Source: Nocardioides caldifontis (lineage in GTDB: Bacteria > Actinomycetota > Actinomycetes > Propionibacteriales > Nocardioidaceae). From it: 64,000 nt of DNA. Each line of letters begins with the position of its first letter. The stretch's first letter is position 1. The notes under the pieces are model-generated. The model worked only from the letters and a program-made list of their open reading frames with translations. It was not told where the DNA came from and did no database searches. The stretch is from assembly GCF_008087345.1 (NCBI RefSeq), contig NZ_ML701736.1, forward strand, positions 1 through 64,000. The letters run 5' to 3'. A program made the translations under genes and the position numbers. Below, piece after piece: positions 24,901 to 32,741 of this stretch.

Positions 24901-25392
24901 GTTTCGCCCGACACTCTCGTCTCTCTGCGCGTCGCCGACCCGCAGAACGCGACGGCGGAGCGCTGGTTGCCCGAGGACGTCTACGACCACGCATTCGACG
25001 CCTGGGAGGTAGCACGCGACAGCGTCTACGCAGCGTGGAAGGAGCTCACCGACCCCAATGCGTTCCAGCCCGACCTGCCGCTGTCGTTCCGCGACGCCTA
25101 TGCGCTCGTCCTCCAGAGGGGCACCTTCCTGGACAAGGACGAACGCATCGAACTAGCAAGTCGGTTGCGCAGTGTTCCCACCGCCAAGGTCGCGCGACAG
25201 GTGCGCGGGGCCCTCAATCAGGGTGCAACCGATGAGCAGCGCATCAAGCTGGTCCGCGAGGTACTCGATGAGGCCGGGATCACCGCTCCGCCTCCGCGCG
25301 ATCCGCTCCCCGATATCGAGAAGCACGAAGTCCGGCTCGTGACCTGGATGGCAGTTCGGGGGACTCGCGGGCTGGAGGGATCGAGCGGCTGA
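21931..25392 (+). CDS. PLD-domain SNF2-family helicase
   Basis: This 1153-residue protein starts at ATG 21931. An N-terminal phospholipase-D-like domain carries a single HKD-type motif (HGKTYLVED, then GSSNMT, about residues 150-175). A SNF2/RapA-type motor follows: Walker A GLGKT (283-287), DEAH (366-369), LLTATPVNN, and a C-lobe with TTDVLAEGVNLQQ and RHGRVDRIGS. Length is close to DISARM DrmD, a SNF2-like helicase found beside an adenine methyltransferase. A translocase with an attached nuclease-like domain fits restriction of unmodified DNA. It is co-translated with the methyltransferase, and a hairpin at 25612-25638 separates it from the next gene. Confidence 0.85.
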   Translation: MTQLPDFATNHAPSDAATTVADKVNELFRLLRENRVTAPPIAIATAYVNPAGFALLADELETAPRVRLLLGAEPEEDSVRAITSGDSDQDARRDAAIEHHQAWLEAERDTMGFARVPTAEAKRMVEWLKSVDPEGIAKVEVRRYAGGFLHGKTYLVEDGAAQAAIAGSSNMTYAGLAHNAELNLGTGGGTSSAAKVREWFEHFWSLSDPYDLAGLYGRLWDPHTPWVIYLRMLWELYGEHLDEDENPNVRTGLNLTRFQADGVARMERLLDEHGGVLVADEVGLGKTFLAGEVIYRTANINRQRVLIVAPAALKTSMWEPFLVTHDFSRWVKVYSYEEVRNRLDPDKGPVDAFLQEIEDYSLIVIDEAHNLRNSGAQRSGAVDRVITAGNPKKVVLLTATPVNNSLTDLETLVKYFIRDDARFASLGIPSIKAYIKHAQDMDPANLTPEHLFDLMDQVAVRRTRKFVKEHYANEMIIGPDGKPTTIKFPQPKVRRIEYPLDADGLALIDAMVYALDDPTDPHAPRAWEDRSRDPKRLMLARYLSSMYTVDHDLQEYQISNVGLLRSGLLKRLESSPQALHASLEKMIASHEAFLDALGKGFVLKGEALSEWVSSDSDDLDEFVLEFDKDDQIESVDGYHLTELKADVESDIVLLRELSDLAAVVIKGTEPKVEKLIEELTQIAADAQRTDPRGLSHSDRRKVIIFSAFTDTILPIYDAVEEAIKKAPAGSPLADYRDRVAPPIMGSYAKTHERGASGGVDQGGRASTIAGFAPATAGPRNAAGEPTAKDEFDILFTTDVLAEGVNLQQAGQMINYDLPWNPMRIVQRHGRVDRIGSKHDYVYLGLFFPAERLDELLALEARLEAKLALADAAVGAGEVLPGRGPGHEVNLADDEVTDEFEKLLDAGGSSASLSGEEYRRRLFGAFNMEPVVKEDALSLPFGAGSGFVNPVVHGNGYVFCVKIGKSRQPWFRYVPTDENWALRYTDDGAPIVSPDTLVSLRVADPQNATAERWLPEDVYDHAFDAWEVARDSVYAAWKELTDPNAFQPDLPLSFRDAYALVLQRGTFLDKDERIELASRLRSVPTAKVARQVRGALNQGATDEQRIKLVREVLDEAGITAPPPRDPLPDIEKHEVRLVTWMAVRGTRGLEGSSG

Positions 25393-25777
25393 CGTCTCGG
25401 AGGCGCCGATAGTGCGGCGGGAGGAGGGTTCAGCTGCGTGGTCGTGCGGGCCGAGCTCTCACATGAAGGCGTCTAAGGAGACTGTTGTAGTCCCCGGCCG
25501 GCCCCAGTCGAACCGGCTGGACTTGTCGAATAGATGGTGCGAGCGGTCAGCTCGACTGGAAACCACCTCGGCCCAAATGACGTCCCACCGGGTGGTGTAG
25601 TTCCGGGTTTACCTTCGTCTCGCTGACGGAGACGAAGGCTGCTGTACTGCAGCGTTGCAGAACTCGTTCCGCGCCAGTCTTGACTCGACACCTCCACGAT
25701 CTGGCAAAAGGTACGTACGGTTCATCTCGGCCGTCGCTAAGCTGTATGCCCAGACGTGAACAGGGGGACTACGGGGC
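25393..25777. other. Intergenic gap splitting the defence block
   Basis: This 385-bp stretch between the PLD helicase and the SF1 helicase holds no supportable gene. It contains the hairpin at 25612-25638. The last 140 bp are A/T-richer and carry a TTGACT hexamer near 25680 that could be a -35 element for the second transcription unit. No convincing -10 pairing was found. Confidence 0.5.
25612..25638 (+). terminator. Hairpin between the two defence transcription units
   Basis: CCTTCGTCTC (25612-25621) pairs perfectly with GAGACGAAGG (25629-25638) around a 7-base loop. It lies 220 bp after the helicase stop and 140 bp before the SF1 helicase start. The likely role is termination of the methyltransferase-helicase transcript. 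There is no T-run. Confidence 0.55.
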
Positions 25778-27340
25778 ATGCCGACTGCTCGCTCATCCAG
25801 TTTGGAACAGGCGCTGACAACGCACTTGACTGAGGCTGGCCTCAGCGTCTTCTGGCCGGAGTCCGACGACCTGCCAAGCCTGGTCGCGGTGGATGCTCAG
25901 TGGGGCCTTCTGGTTGTCGACCTCGTTGAGCACGAGGAGGGCGCCCTTGTCGAGCTCAACCGCAAGCTCGCTCGACTTCGCAACGACATCCCGCAGATCG
26001 CACGAGTGCCCACGCAGAGGCTAGTTGTAGCCGGCGACGCAAGTGCTTCTGACGGCCGCACCTTGGCGCTCGCGGATGTATTCGAAGGCACCTTTGTCTC
26101 GGGACTCACGCCGAATGCGATTGACGAAGGTGCCGTCAGCGCGGTCACGGACCGCTTTGCACCTCGCCTCAGTATCGACGTTCCTCGCCGTGACCCGATG
26201 TCGGACGAAGGTGCGTCTGCTCGAGCTGCGCGGCGGCTCGTGCTAGACGCCACGCAGAGCGGCATCGCTTGCAGGAAAGTGGAAGACGTCCTCCTCGTCA
26301 CCGGTCCACCGGGTAGCGGGAAAACCCTGGTCCTGGCCGCTCGAGCCAAGTGGCTGGCGACCCAGAATCCCAGTTGGCGCATCGTGTTGCTCTGCTACAA
26401 CCGCTTGCTTGTCCCGTACCTGGAAACCTTGGTCTGGGGCCACGCCAACATCACGGTCTGCACCTTCGGGCAGCTGACAAGTCGACTTCGGATCCGCGTC
26501 TCCCTCGACAACGAGGAGTGGGCCAGGCAGAACGTCAAGCACGCGCTAAAGCAAGTCAAGCCGGTGTTCGACGCAGTCCTCGTTGACGAATGGCAGGACT
26601 TCATGGATGCGTGGACCCGCCTCGTCCTGGCCACGGTCCGGCCCGGGCGGGGCGGTGTGACCCTGGCCGGTGACCCCAAGCAGGCGCTCTATCGCGACGC
26701 GAACAGCGAAGTCGCCCTCGCAGGCCATGAAGTGGAGATGGCCACGCTGACCCGTCCCTACCGATCAACGCGGCAGATCCTCGAAGTCACCTCAGCGCTG
26801 GACAGGACGATGGATGTGAAAGGCCGGGAGGACGCCTTCGACGGTCAGGCGGTGGACCTCGTCTGGGCGGAGAACGTGTCAGAGCTCGGGGCCGCCATCG
26901 CTCGCGACATCCAGCTCCTCCTCGCGGAGGACAAGCGGAATCCCCAGGACATCGGAGTGCTCGTCACCCGGAAGTGGGACATCGGAAAGGTGATGTACGC
27001 CTTGAAGAAGGTCAGCGTCCCGGCGCGGGCCGTGTATCCGAACCAAGCGAAGGAGTTCGACCTGTCGGAGCCTTCGGTCAAGGTGATGACGGTGCATTCG
27101 GCGAAGGGCTACGAGTTCGACGTCGTCTTCCTGGTCGGGATGGAGCACCTCGCCGATCCTGACGGAAGCGAGCGTGCCGGTCGCGAGGGACGCTGTGGCT
27201 ACGTTGGTTCGACGCGGGCCAAGGACCAACTGGTGCTCACCTACTCCCGCGACAACGTCTACCTCGACCGGATCCGCTCGCTGCCCGATGAGCTGGTACA
27301 GCAATGGGTATGGCCCGACGACTATCCCGAGGTCGGCTGA
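25778..27340 (+). CDS. UvrD/Rep-like SF1 helicase with divergent N-terminal domain
   Basis: This 520-residue protein has about 150 N-terminal residues of unrecognised, possibly degenerate nuclease-like sequence (LVAVDAQWGLLVVDLVE). An SF1 motor follows: Walker A GPPGSGKT (about residues 179-186), Walker B-like VDEWQDF, the Q/R motif GDPKQALYRDA, and the UvrD-type C-terminal VMTVHSAKGYEFDVVF and YVGSTRAKDQLVLTYS. It is compact for a UvrD protein, with short accessory insertions. Its stop overlaps the start of the kinase-fusion gene (TGATG), so these two and the following genes form the second operon of the block. Confidence 0.8.
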   Translation: MPTARSSSLEQALTTHLTEAGLSVFWPESDDLPSLVAVDAQWGLLVVDLVEHEEGALVELNRKLARLRNDIPQIARVPTQRLVVAGDASASDGRTLALADVFEGTFVSGLTPNAIDEGAVSAVTDRFAPRLSIDVPRRDPMSDEGASARAARRLVLDATQSGIACRKVEDVLLVTGPPGSGKTLVLAARAKWLATQNPSWRIVLLCYNRLLVPYLETLVWGHANITVCTFGQLTSRLRIRVSLDNEEWARQNVKHALKQVKPVFDAVLVDEWQDFMDAWTRLVLATVRPGRGGVTLAGDPKQALYRDANSEVALAGHEVEMATLTRPYRSTRQILEVTSALDRTMDVKGREDAFDGQAVDLVWAENVSELGAAIARDIQLLLAEDKRNPQDIGVLVTRKWDIGKVMYALKKVSVPARAVYPNQAKEFDLSEPSVKVMTVHSAKGYEFDVVFLVGMEHLADPDGSERAGREGRCGYVGSTRAKDQLVLTYSRDNVYLDRIRSLPDELVQQWVWPDDYPEVG

Positions 27341-30300
27341 TGGCGGATCTGCGGGTCAAGGGCGAGTATGTAGGGCCAGGTGAGCAGCGGACCGCCGAGC
27401 ACCTCGCGGAAACCCTCCCGGAAGACTGGGTCATTTTTGCGGGCAGGAAGCTGCCAGGCCCGAACCGTGACGACGCCGACCTTGTCATCGTCGGCAAGTC
27501 GCTTGTCTTCGTCATCGAGGAGAAGGCCTGGGGTCCGACTGTCGTCGTCGACGACAACAACTGGTACGTCGGCTCAGACGCACGGCCGAACCCGCTGAAT
27601 CGTGTGGGTCAGGTGGCGCGCATCGTGGCCGGTACTCTCAAGCAGCGGGCCAACGGGTATAGGAATCTCGGTTCGGCCCACCGCGTCGTACCGGCCGTGG
27701 TCCTAAGCCACCCCAAGCTGCAAATCCTGCGTGGGCACAACCACGACGAACGGGAGCACATCTGGGCACTCTCGGAAGCCGCGGATGCGATCCTGGCTCT
27801 GGACGAGCGATTCCCGGGATCGGGCCTGGGCGTCGCCCGTCGCCCCGTCATCGCCTACCTCGACGACCTGCCGAAGCCCGACGGCAAGCCGACCCTTGGC
27901 GGGTACACGCTGGATTCCCGGGTTGCCAGCGCCGGACGGGAACAGGCGTGGTCCGCCACGGATTCGACCGGCGAGCGGCTGGTGCTGAAGTGCTATCCCT
28001 CGGCGGCCTTTGGCGCCCACGGGGATCCCGAGGAGTTTCTGCGACGGGAGTACGTCGCTGTCAACCGGGTTGCAGACCTCGGCCGGACGTGGCGCGCGTT
28101 CCCACCCTTCAAGGACGACACCGGCAGCCTCTTCGTCGTACCGGTCGTGCCCCCCAGGGGCGGCATGACCCTGCGTGCGTCGGTGCAGGACGGGGTGCCT
28201 GAACGTCGTGACGGCCGGTTGGACGACCAGATCGCGCGGGCTGTGACCATCGACGCCTTCCGCGCGCTTCAGGACATCCACGACGCAGGCCTCGTGCACC
28301 GGGCGCTTCATCCCAAGCGCGTGTGGCTGCACCAGAAGCGGCGCGTCATGTTCAGCGACCTCAACTTCGCCCGTGTCGTGGGCGACGAGTCGATCGCCCT
28401 GTGGGCCGACGACGGCGACATGAGCGAGGACTACCGGGCGCCCGAATGCGCGCCCAGCCTCGCGCTCGCGAACAGCAGGTCGGACGTGTTCAGCCTGGCG
28501 CTGTGCCTCGGCTACTGGTTGCTGGGAAGAGACGTCATGGAGCTCACCCACGAGGAGCTGGGCCGCGCCGTGGCCACGACATATCCGTGGGCCGAGCCGA
28601 TGCTCCGGGCGCTGTCTGGTGCCTCGAAGGACCGGCCTCATGCCGGAGAACTGGCCGACGAGCTCGTGGCGCCCACGCCGTCGCCGGAGCCGATACCAAC
28701 GCCCTTGGGGGTTTTCGAGGAGGGGGGCCTGATCGCTGATCGCTACGAGATCGTCCGCAAGCTGGGCAGCGGGGGGTTCGCGACGTCGTGGAAGGTCTAC
28801 GACCGTCAGCGCGAGCTGCCCATGGTGCTCAAGCAGTTCCACGAGGACGTGCCCGACAACGTGCGCGCCGAATTCCAGTCTGCCCACGGACTGCACTACG
28901 ACTACTGCGGAAGCGTCTACGACATCCATGTCAACGAGGCGCCGCACTACCTGGTCTCGGAGTACGTCGAGGGCGAGAGCCTCGCCGACGAGGGCCAGGC
29001 GTTCGCAGTCGAGCAGCTGCGCGACATCGCCGTCTGCATCCTCAAGGCCCTCGACTACATTCACAACCGCGACCGGGTCCACGGGGACGTCACGCCCTCA
29101 AACGTGATCGTGTCCCCGGACGGCAGCAGTGCGAAGCTGATCGACTTCGGCCTCATGGTGCGCGCCGGTAAGCGGCCGGCCGGGCAGACGCCCAGGTTCG
29201 CGGCGCCGGAGTTGAGCGACGGCGAGCCCGCGACTGTGTCCAGCGATCTGTTCGGCTTCGCCGCGACCATGGCCTACGCCATGCTCGGGCGCCCGGTTAG
29301 CTCGACGGCGTCCGGCAGCTTCGAGTTGATCCCGCCGACCCTTGCAGAAAGGGAGGCGTGGGGCCACGGCGGAACAAGGCTGCTGGAGACGTTCTTGATG
29401 GCAGCCAAGTTGGCGCCGGTTGACCGCCCGCGATCCGCCGCGGAACTTCTCGACCTCGTGCGGAGCACGCGCATCGCCTCGGAACCCGACACGCCCTCAG
29501 ACGGCGAGGACACGTTCCGTGTGAACCCCAACGTCGCAGCGATCAGACGGCTGTACCGCGCGAGCTCGATCGGCAACGCCGGCAACCGCGGGCTGGACGA
29601 TGAGTTCGCCCTCGCGACGTATGTCCCCACGCGCCTCGACCAGAACCTCGTTCCGAGGGTGTTAGCCGGCGACCTGGACGTGGTACTTCTCAGCGGCAAC
29701 CCAGGCGACGGAAAGACCTCGCTCCTGGTGCAACTTGGTCAGTTGCTCAGGGACCGCGGCGCGGAGGCTCTCCACTCGGACGACGCAGGATGGGTCCTGC
29801 GACTGCGGGACCGCACCTTCCATGCGGTGTTCGATGCCAGCGAAGCTCACGGATCGCTGAGCTCAGATGAGCTGGTGAAGCAGGCGCTGGAGCCGGTCCG
29901 CACGTTGAGCGATGGACCGGCCACCGCTCTCATCGCGGTCAACGACGGGCGCCTGCACCAGTTTTTCGAAGACAACAGCGATATCTACGAGGACTGGTGG
30001 TTTGAGATCCAGGACCAGATCGCGGGACGAGACCCCGGCACCTCCCGGGTAGTGCTCGTTGACCTGAAACGCCGATCGTTGGCTTCCACGGACGCAACGG
30101 GCTTGTCCGACCGGGCCCTCGCGTCCCTGGTCCGACCCGAGCTCTGGGACACCTGCTCCTCCTGCGCAGCTCGGACGGCCTGCCCGATCCTCGTCAATAG
30201 GGACCGCTTGAGCGGGCCGGGCGCGGGTGCGTTCAGCGAGCTGATGCTGATCAGCCACCTGCGGCGCCGGCGCCGGGCGACCTTCCGTGACGTCCGGTCC

Positions 30301-31131
30301 GCGGCCGCCTGGGTCATCACGGGTGATCGGGACTGCGCCGAGGTCCACGAGCTGGTCCGGCAGGGGAGGAACGCCAGCTTGATGTCCGACGCCCTCGCGC
30401 ACGACCTCGCCTTCGCGACCGACAGCAACGACTATCTGATCAACGAGTGGAGCGACCTGGATCCCGCGCTGGTGCCGAACCCGAGTGTCGACAGGGCCCG
30501 GCGGCAGTCCTCCACGGCCGACGGGACCGCGTTCCTCCGCAGCAGCGAGAGCGCCGCCCGCTCCATCTACTTCGGCGAGCGCGTCGCCGACGACATCACT
30601 CGCAGCGATGTCCGCGTGTACCGCTACTTGAGCGAGTTCGTCAGGATGCTTCACGGCAACGACCCCATCGCCACCAGGGACCGCCTGCTGCTCGGCATCA
30701 GCCGGCTGCTCGGCGCGCCCGGCTACCGGTCGTCCGGCCTTGCGTTCGGCGTCGGTGCAGGGGACTCGAACTGGGCCATTCTCCACGCGATCGAGAGCGA
30801 GGCCTTCACCGTGCACGTCGCCGATTCGACGCACCCATTCGTGGAGACGATGCCCGACCTGCTCGAGCTTCGCCACGAGTCTGGGGCGTCGAAGCACACG
30901 CTCAGGCTCAACCTCGACACCGCCGAGATGATCCTGCGCGCCGCCGACGGCGAGCTCGTGGACGACCCGGCGTCTGACGCGATCCGCCAGGAGATCGATG
31001 CCTTTGTCGGGCAACTGAGCCGCCATCCCTCGAAGGCCGCGCACATCGTGGACTCGTCCGGCTCGGTGACCACAGCCACCATCCGCGGCGTTGCGATCTC
31101 GTTCGCGCTCGACGGGGAGGAGCGTTCGTGA
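27340..31131 (+). CDS. NERD-pseudokinase-kinase-DptF-like ATPase fusion
   Basis: This 1263-residue protein starts at ATG 27340. Residues ~10-130 form a NERD nuclease-related domain (GEQRTAEHL, DDADLVIV, VIEEKAW). Residues ~190-450 are kinase-like but HRD is HRA (320-322) and DFG is replaced, so this is a pseudokinase. Residues ~470-720 are an intact Ser/Thr kinase: GSGGF loop (476-480), HGD (581-583), DFG (602-604). The last ~500 residues carry a P-loop GNPGDGKTS (786-794) and a CSSC..CPI cysteine cluster as in DptF, the ATPase of Dnd phosphorothioate restriction. NERD plus kinase recalls PglW. Its stop overlaps the next GTG. Confidence 0.75.
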   Translation: MADLRVKGEYVGPGEQRTAEHLAETLPEDWVIFAGRKLPGPNRDDADLVIVGKSLVFVIEEKAWGPTVVVDDNNWYVGSDARPNPLNRVGQVARIVAGTLKQRANGYRNLGSAHRVVPAVVLSHPKLQILRGHNHDEREHIWALSEAADAILALDERFPGSGLGVARRPVIAYLDDLPKPDGKPTLGGYTLDSRVASAGREQAWSATDSTGERLVLKCYPSAAFGAHGDPEEFLRREYVAVNRVADLGRTWRAFPPFKDDTGSLFVVPVVPPRGGMTLRASVQDGVPERRDGRLDDQIARAVTIDAFRALQDIHDAGLVHRALHPKRVWLHQKRRVMFSDLNFARVVGDESIALWADDGDMSEDYRAPECAPSLALANSRSDVFSLALCLGYWLLGRDVMELTHEELGRAVATTYPWAEPMLRALSGASKDRPHAGELADELVAPTPSPEPIPTPLGVFEEGGLIADRYEIVRKLGSGGFATSWKVYDRQRELPMVLKQFHEDVPDNVRAEFQSAHGLHYDYCGSVYDIHVNEAPHYLVSEYVEGESLADEGQAFAVEQLRDIAVCILKALDYIHNRDRVHGDVTPSNVIVSPDGSSAKLIDFGLMVRAGKRPAGQTPRFAAPELSDGEPATVSSDLFGFAATMAYAMLGRPVSSTASGSFELIPPTLAEREAWGHGGTRLLETFLMAAKLAPVDRPRSAAELLDLVRSTRIASEPDTPSDGEDTFRVNPNVAAIRRLYRASSIGNAGNRGLDDEFALATYVPTRLDQNLVPRVLAGDLDVVLLSGNPGDGKTSLLVQLGQLLRDRGAEALHSDDAGWVLRLRDRTFHAVFDASEAHGSLSSDELVKQALEPVRTLSDGPATALIAVNDGRLHQFFEDNSDIYEDWWFEIQDQIAGRDPGTSRVVLVDLKRRSLASTDATGLSDRALASLVRPELWDTCSSCAARTACPILVNRDRLSGPGAGAFSELMLISHLRRRRRATFRDVRSAAAWVITGDRDCAEVHELVRQGRNASLMSDALAHDLAFATDSNDYLINEWSDLDPALVPNPSVDRARRQSSTADGTAFLRSSESAARSIYFGERVADDITRSDVRVYRYLSEFVRMLHGNDPIATRDRLLLGISRLLGAPGYRSSGLAFGVGAGDSNWAILHAIESEAFTVHVADSTHPFVETMPDLLELRHESGASKHTLRLNLDTAEMILRAADGELVDDPASDAIRQEIDAFVGQLSRHPSKAAHIVDSSGSVTTATIRGVAISFALDGEERS

Positions 31132-32741
31132 CCTTCGCCATTCCCAAGGGACTCACCCAGAACTCGCTCATCACCGAAAACGTCATCAACGTCGAACTCA
31201 ACGACACCGACATCGACCGGATGATGACGAAGATCCTCGAACGGGCCGTCAAGCGCGGCCGAGTTTCGGGTTCGCGCGTGGACACCAAGGCCTACGACGG
31301 TTATCTGGCAAAGCTACAGCGGTCCCCGCACCTCGCGGGCGTTGACGGGGACCGGGGGCTCGAAGTCCTCGACGGGTGGATCCGGTCGTCCGTTCTGGTC
31401 CAGGAAACGGCAGGCCTGCGCCGGGACACGGTTCAGATGGGCTACCTCCGCCCGCTCACTATCGCTGCTTACCGCAGTGGGCTACCTCGGAGCCAATCCC
31501 GCAACCGCCGAGCGGACGCGCTCGCCTACAAGGCAATGGCCCGCATGATCAAGGCTCGTGGCGACGAGAACGAGTCGGCGGTCATTCAGACACTGTTCTT
31601 GGAAACTTTCGGCCGGGGCGTCGAGCTGGGCCCGTTCCCGTCGACCAACCCCTCGTACGACGGCTCCGAGGTCGACATCGACACGCTTCTGGCCCTCCGG
31701 TTTATCGAGCAGTTCGAGGGGAACGAGGCGCACAACCGAGACCTCGAGCCGCTCGACCCGCCCGTACCCCTTGCGGTTGACCCAGTCGGACAGGACCTCC
31801 TCGACTTTCTGACGTTCTACGGCCCCAAGCTCCCGGTCGCCGAGGCGTATACGCACCTCTCAGCCCTGCTGAGCCTGCGCCTGTTCCAGCTGCCTCTGGT
31901 CACCGCACATGCGGTACGGTCTCTACTCTCCACCGGGGCTCAGCTGCCCGTAGGAGCCAATCCGTGTGCCCAGTACTTCGACTTCGTGCGCCTGCGCGGT
32001 CACCCGTCGGACGAGCTGTCACGGATGTCGGTCCAGCGCGACCTCGAGGTAATGCGCACGTTCTTCGGTGACCGCTTGTTGCTGCGCTCGCTGCAGGAGG
32101 CCGTCGCTGTGCTGCCGACCAAACCGGATCTGGGCGAAACAGCGGCAGCGCGGATGGCTGCTCTTGCCGCGCTGAAGGATGACGGCATGATGCAGATGGC
32201 CCTACAGATGCAGATCAGTACGATCGAGGCGGCGCTGGCGCCGACGGACGAGGGTCGTGCGTTCGTCGCGGAGGTGAGGGCCTCAGAGGGCCTCACCGCA
32301 GCTGATCAACTGACGGCGATCCTCGTCGAGGGTTTGCGCAAGCGGGGTCTAGAGAACCAAGTCAAGTGGTTCCACTCTGCCGGAGGCATCAAGAAGGCCT
32401 ACGGCGTTCTTAAGGGCGACCTTCGTTCCCGCGGCAGCTGGCGTTACTCGCTTTCCGACGAAGGGTTGGTCGCTCTGCTGTGCATGGTCTTCGTAGACCG
32501 CAGCGGTCAGCGGACCACGACCAGGCTGCCGATCCGGGAGGTGCTGAGCCGGCTTGAGCGACGCTTCGGGATCCTCATCGACGCACCCCCGGCGGATCTC
32601 GACTCCGCCGACGCACGCGCCGGCGCGGCGGCGAACCTGTCTGCCTTCACTCAGCGGATGAAGCTCCTCGGCTGCTTCGAGGGGCTGTCCGACGATTTCA
32701 ATGCTCAGTTCGTGACCCGACCCAGGGAGGCGGCCAAGTGA
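31128..32741 (+). CDS. DptG-like restriction component (tentative)
   Basis: This 537-residue, mostly helical soluble protein starts at a GTG overlapping the kinase-fusion stop. No catalytic motif is visible. The segment LDFLTFYGPKLPVAEAYTHLSALLSLRLFQLPLV (which spans about residues 222-255) resembles the way DptG proteins read. Its place between a DptF-like ATPase and a DptH/HerA-like ATPase is the Dpt F-G-H order. It is longer than Dnd-associated DptG. The call rests mainly on position and general character. It should be treated as an uncharacterised scaffold subunit until a profile search is run. Confidence 0.5.
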   Translation: MTFAIPKGLTQNSLITENVINVELNDTDIDRMMTKILERAVKRGRVSGSRVDTKAYDGYLAKLQRSPHLAGVDGDRGLEVLDGWIRSSVLVQETAGLRRDTVQMGYLRPLTIAAYRSGLPRSQSRNRRADALAYKAMARMIKARGDENESAVIQTLFLETFGRGVELGPFPSTNPSYDGSEVDIDTLLALRFIEQFEGNEAHNRDLEPLDPPVPLAVDPVGQDLLDFLTFYGPKLPVAEAYTHLSALLSLRLFQLPLVTAHAVRSLLSTGAQLPVGANPCAQYFDFVRLRGHPSDELSRMSVQRDLEVMRTFFGDRLLLRSLQEAVAVLPTKPDLGETAAARMAALAALKDDGMMQMALQMQISTIEAALAPTDEGRAFVAEVRASEGLTAADQLTAILVEGLRKRGLENQVKWFHSAGGIKKAYGVLKGDLRSRGSWRYSLSDEGLVALLCMVFVDRSGQRTTTRLPIREVLSRLERRFGILIDAPPADLDSADARAGAAANLSAFTQRMKLLGCFEGLSDDFNAQFVTRPREAAK

